Source: an uncultured Clostridia bacterium (GTDB lineage Bacteria > Bacillota > Clostridia > TANB77 > CAG-508). Taken from it: a DNA stretch of 40,764 nt. Within the stretch, counting starts at the first letter, position 1, and every line of letters starts with the position of its first letter. The translations under genes were made by a program, and so were the position numbers. Positions 34,729-40,764 of the stretch are shown here, in pieces. The DNA lies in the NCBI GenBank assembly GCA_944386745.1, contig CALXCG010000008.1:1-40764 (forward strand), written 5' to 3'. The notes under the pieces are model-generated. The model saw only the letters and a list, made by a program, of their open reading frames with translations. It did no database searches and had not been told where the DNA came from.

Positions 34729-35481
34729 ATGTCACTATTAACTTTAGAAACAAAAAAATATGCAATAAAAATAGATAATTTTGAAGGACCAATAGATTTA
34801 TTGTGTCACTTAATAGACAAAAACAAAATGGATATTTATGATATAAACTTAAGCGAAATAACAGACCAATACATAGAATATTTAAAAGAACAAGAAAGAT
34901 TAAATTTAGAGATAGCCAGTGAATTTTTAGTAATGGCATCTACTTTGCTATATTTAAAGTCTAAAAAACTTTTACCTAAGCAAGAAGAAGAGGAAGAAGA
35001 ATTAACTGAGGAAGAATTGATTAGACGTATTATAGAATATAAAAAGTTTAAAGAGATAAGCAAAGTTTTAAAAGAGAATTATAATAAATATTCTACTAGA
35101 TACTATAAACAACAAGAAGAGATAGAATTGCCAAAGCAAAAATTAGAAAAGAATTATGAAAATACTTTAATACCACAAATTTATGAAGATTTAGTTGAAA
35201 GAAACAAAGTTAAATTAAATCAAAATGCAAAAAATATTGAAAAGATAGCAATACAAGATAATTATACAGTAGCAAGTAAAGTAAAAGAAATGTTCAAAGT
35301 TCTAATTAAGCAAAAGAAATTTATATTTAATAAACTATTTTCTATTAAAACACACAACAAGCAAGAAGTAGTAACAGCATTTTCAGGATTATTGGAATTA
35401 TCAAGAAGAAGTAAAGTAGAAACAAAACAAGAAGAATTATTTGGAGATATAGAAGTAGAAAAATCTAAAAAAGTAGGATAA
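34729..35481 (+). CDS. scpA: Segregation and condensation protein ScpA
   Basis: 250-residue kleisin of the SMC-ScpAB condensin complex, which organises and segregates chromosomes. Hallmark N-terminus YAIKIDNFEGPIDLLCHLIDKNKMDIYDINLSEITDQY, then ASEFLVMASTLLYLKSKKLLP, the acidic EEEEEELTEEELI, and a C-terminal winged helix that normally contacts SMC (VVTAFSGLLELSRRSKV). In most Bacillota scpB follows; it is not here, the next gene being DUF2953. AAAAGGAG precedes the ATG. Confidence 0.93.
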   Translation: MSLLTLETKKYAIKIDNFEGPIDLLCHLIDKNKMDIYDINLSEITDQYIEYLKEQERLNLEIASEFLVMASTLLYLKSKKLLPKQEEEEEELTEEELIRRIIEYKKFKEISKVLKENYNKYSTRYYKQQEEIELPKQKLEKNYENTLIPQIYEDLVERNKVKLNQNAKNIEKIAIQDNYTVASKVKEMFKVLIKQKKFIFNKLFSIKTHNKQEVVTAFSGLLELSRRSKVETKQEELFGDIEVEKSKKVG

Positions 35482-35553
35482 AATTATAAAATATTGTTTA
35501 ATTTTTAAAAAAATGGAAAAACTAATTATAAACCTAAAAAGAAGGTGATATGA

Positions 35554-36180
35554 TTGGTTTTTCTTTTGGTTTTGATAGTTTTTCTAATATTAATTATTAT
35601 ATTTACTTTTTCAAAAATACAATTACAAATATTAAAATTTAATTATTCCTCAGCTAATAAACAACATATTAATCCAAAATATAAATTAGTGTTGGCATGG
35701 TATATTTTAGGAAGATTACCTATAATAAAAATAAATGTAGATAAAACAAAATTTAGTAAACTAAAAGTAAAAGAAAAATTTTTAAATATGGAAATGGATT
35801 TTATACAAGGGAAAAAACAAATAGATAAAAATGTTTTGGATATTATAAAGAAATTAAAATTTTGTATAAAAAAATTAGATTTAAAAATTGATATTGGAAC
35901 AGAAAATGCGGCTTTAACATCTTTAATAGTACCTATAATTAGTACAATAGTAGCATTATATCTAAGAGAAAAGATAAAAAGTAAAAAGGAGCAATTTTTT
36001 ACGATACAACCAATTTATCAAAATCAAAATTACTTAAATATAAAACTTTCAGGTATATTTGAGTTAAAAACAAACCATATTATAAATGTCATATATTTAT
36101 TATCGAGAAAAAATAAAAAAGGAGTGAAGAAATATGAGCGAACATCCAATAGAAGGTCTTATGACTACAGCTATGAATAG
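35554..36180 (+). CDS. DUF2953 membrane protein (YtfI-like)
   Basis: 208 residues. An N-terminal membrane segment (about 1-18, VFLLVLIVFLILIIIFTF) leads to a domain with ILGRLPIIKINVDKTK, a basic middle, and GTENAALTSLIVPIISTIVALYL, with TIQPIYQNQNYLNIKLSGIFELKTNHII, matching the DUF2953 pattern. It is paired with gerW, as is common in spore-forming Clostridia. The start is TTG at 35554, 6 nt after GGTG. Its last 47 nt overlap gerW, an unusually long overlap. Confidence 0.82.
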   Translation: MVFLLVLIVFLILIIIFTFSKIQLQILKFNYSSANKQHINPKYKLVLAWYILGRLPIIKINVDKTKFSKLKVKEKFLNMEMDFIQGKKQIDKNVLDIIKKLKFCIKKLDLKIDIGTENAALTSLIVPIISTIVALYLREKIKSKKEQFFTIQPIYQNQNYLNIKLSGIFELKTNHIINVIYLLSRKNKKGVKKYERTSNRRSYDYSYE

Positions 36181-36748
36181 TATTCAAGACATGATTGATG
36201 TAAATACAATTATAGGAGAGCCAATTGAAACTTCAAATAATATTGTAATTATTCCAATATCAAAGGTTTCATTTGGTTTTGCAGCAGGAGGAAGTGAATT
36301 TAAAGGAGAAACAGTAGATGAATACACTAAAAAGGATAAGGAAGAAGCTATACAGTATAGACTACCATTTGGTGGAGGAAGTGGTGCTGGAGTAAGCATT
36401 AATCCAATTGCATTTTTAGTAATTCAATCTGATAATGTTAAATTGATGCCAGTAAATCATTCTTCTTCAATTGACAAATTATTAGATTATATTCCTGATT
36501 TAATGGAAAAGGCTAATAATATGATGAATCGTTGTATGCAAAATCGAAATGAAGAGACACAAAAAATTCTTAAAGAGATGCAAAAAAAGCATGATAAGAA
36601 TATGAAAAAACAACAAGATGATAAAAAGGAAATAGAGCATAAAATTGAAGAAGAAGTAGAAAAGGTAGAAAAAGTTAAAAGAGAAGCTAAGCCACAAGAA
36701 GATATAGATTATGAATTTGAATATGATGAGACTATTGAGGATGAATAG
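36134..36748 (+). CDS. GerW-family sporulation protein (YtfJ)
   Basis: 204 residues. The conserved core EGLMTTAMNSIQDMIDVNTIIGEPIE, IIPISKVSFGFAAGGSEF, LPFGGGSGAGVSINPIAFLVI and LLDYIPDLMEKA is diagnostic of GerW/YtfJ, a family linked to spore formation and germination. A C-terminal Lys/Glu-rich helix of about 75 residues (KKHDKNMKKQQDDKKEIEHK) extends beyond the usual family length. The start has AAAGGAGTG upstream and lies inside the DUF2953 gene. A strong terminator follows. Confidence 0.93.
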   Translation: MSEHPIEGLMTTAMNSIQDMIDVNTIIGEPIETSNNIVIIPISKVSFGFAAGGSEFKGETVDEYTKKDKEEAIQYRLPFGGGSGAGVSINPIAFLVIQSDNVKLMPVNHSSSIDKLLDYIPDLMEKANNMMNRCMQNRNEETQKILKEMQKKHDKNMKKQQDDKKEIEHKIEEEVEKVEKVKREAKPQEDIDYEFEYDETIEDE

Positions 36749-36762
36749 AAAAATTAAAACAA

Positions 36763-36798
36763 AAAAGTCTAGCTATAATTATAAATAGTTGGACTTTT
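36763..36798. terminator. Bidirectional terminator, gerW / dacF
   Basis: AAAAGTCTAGCTAT (36763-36776) pairs with ATAGTTGGACTTTT (36785-36798), using two G-T pairs, between convergent genes. Confidence 0.8.
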
Positions 36799-36826
36799 AA
36801 ATTAATAATTTTTTTAAATTACGATA

Positions 36827-38159
36827 TTATCTTAATAAATCAATCCATTTATAAACAACAGATTTAGTCATAGTAAACAAATTAATTTTTTCAACAGACT
36901 TACTTGCAATCAAATCAACAGTAGCTAATACTTCACCATTCATAGAATATGTGGCAGTACCAAGTTTTTGACACTCTTGAATTGGAGCAGAGATGTTTTC
37001 GTCAACAGATATACTTTGTTCTATATTTTTATCTTCGCCTTTTTTTATTAGAATACCTGCATTATCACTAAATACTATATCAACGCTAGAATCTACACCT
37101 TTGTTTACAATTGCAGTATTTACAATATCATCTTTTTTAGCAAATTCTTTGTATACAAAATTGTTGAATCCATAATCTAATAATTTTTCAGCTTCTGCAA
37201 AACGAACTTTGGTAGAAGGGGCTTTCATAATAACAGCAATTAGAGATAAGCCATCACGAGTAGCACTAGCTGATAAATTGTATAAAGCTAAACCAGTAGA
37301 ACCAGTCTTTAAACCAGTTGCTCCTTTGTATGTCCTAATTAGCTTATTTGTATTAGTCAATTGAGATTTTCCATCTCTTAAAGAATCCATCCAAATAGTA
37401 GTGTAGTTAGTAATTTGAGGATGATTATTTAGTAGTTCTTTAGACATCAAAGCAATATCATAACTTGAAGTTACATGACCATCTTCATCTAAACCATGAC
37501 AATTTTTGAAAGTGGTGTCATTCATACCTAATTCTTTGGCTTTGTCGTTCATCATTTGAACAAAGGCATCTTCAGAACCTGCAATAAACTCGCTCATAGC
37601 TACAACACAATCATTAGCTGATCCGCACACAAATAGCTTTTAGCATTTCATCAACTGTTAATGTTTCTCTAGGATCTAGCCATATTTGTGAACCACCCAT
37701 AGATGCGGCATTTTCACTGCATGGAACAGAATCTGTTAAAGATATTTGACCACTATCTAAGGCTTCCATAATTAGTAAGATACTCATTACTTTTGTGACA
37801 GAAGCAGGGCGTAGTTGTTCATGTTCATTGTGTGCATATAGGACTTTTCCAGTTGTTTGTTCAATTAGAATTGCAGATTCAGATTCTAGATTCAAAGAAT
37901 TAGTATTTGTAGAATTTTCATTAGATGTAGAAGTATTAATACTTTCTTGAATTGAATTTTCAGTAGCTGTGGCATTGCTAGAACCAGCAGAATTAGTTGT
38001 AGTAGTGTCTTGAACAGCATTTGCAGAAACTTCCGAAGCATCTGTGTCAAATGAGTCTGACCAAATATATGTAGATTCAATTGCAAGACAACTTGAAACA
38101 GTAAAAAATGTTAAACAAAATATTAGCAATAAACAAATAAAAAATTTAAAACTTCGCAT
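36827..38159 (-). CDS. dacF: D-Ala-D-Ala carboxypeptidase (DacF type), +1 frameshift
   Basis: Low-molecular-weight penicillin-binding protein trimming peptidoglycan side chains. The ATG at 38159 has GGAGG upstream and starts a signal peptide (MRSFKFFICLLLIFCLTFF), then a Ser/Thr/Asn-rich spacer and the S11 peptidase domain with SxxK in RPASVTKVM (Ser120-Lys123). The frame reaches GTG CGG ATC AGC TAA and stops at 37614. The rest lies in the +1 frame from 37624 to 36827. Reading GGA instead of CGG gives AICVGSANDCVVAM, which contains the SxN motif. KTG follows in LKTGSTG. So the break falls two residues before an active-site motif, and the full protein requires +1 frameshifting unless it is an indel. 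Confidence 0.85.
37623..37628 (-). other. dacF: Frameshift junction in dacF: GTG CGG
   Basis: Minus-strand codons 178 (GTG, 37626-37628) and 179 (CGG, 37623-37625). One base of CGG must be skipped to read GGA TCA GCT AAT. Same Val-CGG-AT arrangement as in truB. Confidence 0.8.
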
Positions 38160-38232
38160 AAAGACCTCCATCCAGAGCTATATACTCGAATATGTGATAG
38201 TACAATATATGAAAGTTTTAAATTTTTATTCA

Positions 38233-38261
38233 TGTATAGCGGTTTTATTTTATATTTACAA
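38233..38261 (-). promoter_or_regulatory. Possible promoter of dacF
   Basis: Minus strand TTGTAA (38256-38261), 17 bp, TATACA (38233-38238). Its -35 abuts the end of the vanW-domain gene; modest match. Confidence 0.4.
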
Positions 38262-38264
38262 AAT

Positions 38265-38999
38265 TTAGGTTTGTAATTCAACCAAAGAAGTATAAACATA
38301 GTTACCATCTGTACTAGCCAAAAGCTTTACACTATTACTTAAATCATTTCTAAACTTAAAATCATAACTACCATATGCAACAGCAGCATCTTTACCTTTT
38401 GCAACGTAAGGGACGTTATTACTATGTTCATGTCTTTCAGTAACAACAAGACTTGGAACTGCAAGTACTGCATTATATAGTGTACTACTAACTTGGCAGT
38501 TTCCACCACCTAAACCTTCTTTTTTCTTACCATTGTGGTCATAAATGTCAGCTTTTTCATAACCTTTACTTGTTGTTGCTTTTCCTACTGTTTGACAAAA
38601 AGAAAATGTTTCACCTGCATTTACAATTGTACCGTTTAAAGTATTACAAGTAATTTCGATATTATTTTGTCGAGAGGAATCTTTTGTATATATTTTGGTT
38701 GAAAAAGAACTAATTGTTTGTTCTTTTGTAATTCCGCTTCTAATTTCAGTAGTTGTATTATCTGTAGCGTTATTATCTTGAGCATTGTTTTGGCCAGTTG
38801 TATTTTCTGAATTGTCCGTATCGACAGAATTATTTTCATCACTAGAATCATTGTTGGAATTGTTATCATTTGTAGCAGTTCTTTGAGCATCATAATCATC
38901 TGAATTAGAGTTGTTTGAGTTGTAATAAAAATAAATACCAGCTCCAATTAGAGCTAAAACAATTAAAATGCATAGAATAATCCATTTTTTATTTTTCAT
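38265..38999 (-). CDS. VanW-domain membrane-anchored protein
   Basis: About 244 residues. MKNKKWIILCILIVLALIGAGIYFYY is an N-terminal membrane anchor, followed by an Asn/Asp/Ser/Thr-rich spacer and a VanW domain: GTIVNAGETFSFCQTVGKATTSKGYEKADIY, then GLGGGNCQVSSTLYNAVL, and ERHEHSNNVPYVAKGKDAAVAYG. These motifs are diagnostic. VanW-like proteins resemble L,D-transpeptidase-associated wall proteins, but the biochemical role is unsettled. I place the start at ATG 38999 (GGTGAT upstream), not 39029. It is expressed with the flippase and dacF-like genes, all envelope functions. Confidence 0.88.
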   Translation of the reverse strand: MKNKKWIILCILIVLALIGAGIYFYYNSNNSNSDDYDAQRTATNDNNSNNDSSDENNSVDTDNSENTTGQNNAQDNNATDNTTTEIRSGITKEQTISSFSTKIYTKDSSRQNNIEITCNTLNGTIVNAGETFSFCQTVGKATTSKGYEKADIYDHNGKKKEGLGGGNCQVSSTLYNAVLAVPSLVVTERHEHSNNVPYVAKGKDAAVAYGSYDFKFRNDLSNSVKLLASTDGNYVYTSLVELQT

Positions 39000-39052
39000 A
39001 TCATTAATCACCAAAATTAGTATAACCATAAAAAACTAAAATATTATAATCA

Positions 39053-40558
39053 TCAAAATCTTTCCTTTAAATTATTTAAAAACCTTATTTTCAATTGAAT
39101 AATAACAACATAAATCAAAACAAAAATACCAATTTTAAAAACTGTTTCAACTAAAATAGAAGAAAAAGCAAAAGGTATATTACATGTAATAAAATATGCA
39201 AAAATGCAAGCAATTATAGGAAAAACAATAAATTTAAAAGGATTAATGTAATATTTAATTTTAGATTTTAATTGTAAAATACTAACTGTAAAATTTAAAA
39301 GCTCACTAACAAAAATACTTAAAATATATCCAGCAATTCCTAGATGTGGAACTACAAAATAGATAATGCTAATAGTAATTACAAGGTCTAAAATATTGCA
39401 AAACATTACATTAGTTTGTTCATTTATGCCTTTTAAAATATTATCAATAATATTATCAACATACATAAAAAACACTAATGGAGCGAGTAATTTAATCATA
39501 GGTGCAGCTTCTAAATTTTGATATATAGCTAGACTTAATTCATTAGAAAAAAAGAAAAAGACTCCAGTTACACATATACAAAATAAAGAAGCAGCTTTAA
39601 AAATTTTATTACAAACATCTTTCATTCTTTTATAATATTTACTTGCTAGTAACCTTGAAAATTCAGGAACAAGTAAACTACTAAAAGACGCAAAAAATAC
39701 ATTTGCATATAACAAAACAGGCAATACCATACCATTAATAAGACCATATTGAGAAACGGCCATAGAATATGCGAGTCCAGACATTTCTAGTCTAATCGGA
39801 ATTAAAAATTGCTTTAATGAAGAAAGACCTGAACGTATATATGATGTTATTGCAATAGGAAAAGATATTGAAAATATTTGCTTTTTCATTTGAAGAGAAG
39901 TAGATCTTTTATTTAGATATTTTCTTATATCAACTAAATAAAAAATCATATTTAATGAAAAAGAGAAGAATTCTGAAATTACATCTCCTAAAATTAATGA
40001 AATACAAATATATTCAATTCCTTTTGAAATGTTAAAGTGTAATAAAATTAGTGTTGCAACTATTTTCATAGTCATTTCTACTGTTTGTGATATTGCACCT
40101 TTATAAGTTTTTCCAACAGAAGAAAAATATCCATTTATAACAGAAGAAACAGCAATAAAAGGAAGTCCAAGAGTAATTACATAAATTGGGACACTTGAAA
40201 CAGTTGCTTTTAGCCAAGATTCTGAAACTATTGGTGCAGCAAGAAAAATTATCAAGCCAGAAATTAAACTTAATATTACAGAAAACCATATACAGGTTTT
40301 TGTTGCATTTATTCCTGTTATATAATCTTTTTTTGCAAATCTTTCTGAAACTATATATGTGCAGGCAATTCCAATTCCAGAAGTAGCTATTGTAATTGCA
40401 AAATTGTATACAGACATAATTAGGCTAAAAGTTCCAATTGCTTCTGTTCCAACTTTATTAGATATGTATATATTAAAAATTAAACCAATTCCACGCATAA
40501 ATAATGTTGTGAGTGTTAAAATAAAACCATTTATTAAAAATATTTTTGCTTTTCTCAA
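39053..40558 (-). CDS. SpoVB-type flippase (MOP superfamily)
   Basis: 501 residues with about 12-14 hydrophobic segments. The start INGFILTLTTLFMRGIGLIFNIYISNKVGTEAIG is typical of SpoVB/MurJ-like lipid-linked oligosaccharide flippases. Further landmarks are PFIAVSSVINGYFSSVGKT and LYANVFFASFSSLLVPEFSRLLA. In spore formers SpoVB exports lipid-linked precursors for cortex peptidoglycan; a MurJ-like role in growth is possible. Start TTG 40558 behind GGTGAT. It heads the leftward set with vanW-domain and dacF-like genes. The 3' half is rich in Ile/Phe, as expected. Confidence 0.88.
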   Translation of the reverse strand: MRKAKIFLINGFILTLTTLFMRGIGLIFNIYISNKVGTEAIGTFSLIMSVYNFAITIATSGIGIACTYIVSERFAKKDYITGINATKTCIWFSVILSLISGLIIFLAAPIVSESWLKATVSSVPIYVITLGLPFIAVSSVINGYFSSVGKTYKGAISQTVEMTMKIVATLILLHFNISKGIEYICISLILGDVISEFFSFSLNMIFYLVDIRKYLNKRSTSLQMKKQIFSISFPIAITSYIRSGLSSLKQFLIPIRLEMSGLAYSMAVSQYGLINGMVLPVLLYANVFFASFSSLLVPEFSRLLASKYYKRMKDVCNKIFKAASLFCICVTGVFFFFSNELSLAIYQNLEAAPMIKLLAPLVFFMYVDNIIDNILKGINEQTNVMFCNILDLVITISIIYFVVPHLGIAGYILSIFVSELLNFTVSILQLKSKIKYYINPFKFIVFPIIACIFAYFITCNIPFAFSSILVETVFKIGIFVLIYVVIIQLKIRFLNNLKERF

Positions 40559-40637
40559 AATTTTATCACCAATCTTTTAAAAAAATATTAAAATTCATAA
40601 TTCGTCATTTAAGTTTATGAAGAAAGTTCAAAAAATA

Positions 40638-40708
40638 TTGACATTTTAACTAAATAAAAGTATAATTAATATGTACTATATAAAGAGAGACTAACTATTA
40701 ATTGTCAA
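40638..40708. promoter_or_regulatory. Divergent promoters upstream of the flippase gene
   Basis: Plus strand TTGACA (40638-40643), 17 bp, TATAAT (40661-40666): a perfect-consensus promoter directed out of the window to a gene not included. Minus strand TTGACA (40703-40708) likely serves the flippase, with an AT-rich, less certain -10 about 18 bp away. The rest of 40559-40764 shows no coding sequence. Confidence 0.65.
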
Positions 40709-40764
40709 TAGTTTTTCGGAAAAATTTTTAAGTAATTTTGTTAGATAAAAAATTGCATTACAAA

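Noticed and set aside
36827..37630. Independent gene beginning MCGSANDC inside the dacF region
   Set aside because: It starts at the SxN motif of a carboxypeptidase whose SxxK lies in the preceding frame, so it is the second half of one frameshifted gene.
1..40764. CRISPR array, tRNA or rRNA genes
   Set aside because: No regularly spaced direct repeats, and no cloverleaf or rRNA-like GC-rich conserved stretch was seen on either strand.

Overview
The window is strongly AT-rich, gene-dense and A-rich on its coding strands. It fits an anaerobic, low-GC Bacillota of the class Clostridia or a close uncultured relative. Support comes from anaerobic ribonucleotide reductase NrdD, the MurT/GatD pair, a PASTA kinase with its PP2C partner, GerW (YtfJ) with DUF2953, a SpoVB-type flippase, and frequent TTG/GTG starts behind strong AGGAGG-like sites. 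I saw no tRNA, rRNA, CRISPR array, T-box or known riboswitch.

Layout. 1-1.1 kb: 3' part of an IS110-family transposase, followed by a leftward promoter whose reading frame dies at the element. 1.2-5.9 kb: stp-prkC-rsgA-rpe (signalling, ribosome assembly, pentose phosphate). 6-8 kb, leftward: a secreted beta-solenoid membrane protein and endonuclease III. 8.1-16.5 kb: the rimP-nusA-rnpM-ylxQ-infB-(two small basic proteins)-rbfA-nrnA-truB operon. 16.5-25 kb: a hypothetical protein, a class A penicillin-binding protein, cysS, a leftward hypothetical gene, galE and argS. 25-28.7 kb: a coiled-coil protein, then a Crp/Fnr-type regulator divergent from nrdD. 28.8-31 kb, leftward: murT-gatD. 31-36.7 kb: a peptide-type solute-binding protein, recA, recX, scpA, DUF2953 and gerW. 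36.8-40.6 kb, leftward: spoVB-like, vanW-domain and dacF-like genes.

Three observations stand out. (1) truB and dacF are each broken by one extra C in the same context: a Val codon (GTA or GTG), then CGG, then AT. Reading GGA instead of CGG restores a normal protein in both. My frame-by-frame scan found only one other CGG codon in the window (codon 5 of the gene at 21738-22109). This suggests +1 frameshifting at a nearly unused CGG codon, or two highly non-random indels. (2) The Crp/Fnr-type regulator and nrdD are divergent, and near-identical palindromes (GTTGCAATTGCAAC and GTTGCTTTTGCAAC) sit on the -35 regions of both promoters. (3) A GGGGACAGG...GGGACGGCAC intergenic repeat family recurs. 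Two copies are 61 bp, differ at one base, lie in opposite orientation and flank a 6-kb segment containing recA. Two other fold-back, MITE-like elements lie at 1179-1297 and 8711-8873.

Many intergenic spaces carry clear sigma-A promoters with 16-17 bp spacers and bidirectional hairpin terminators, so transcription units can be drawn with fair confidence.
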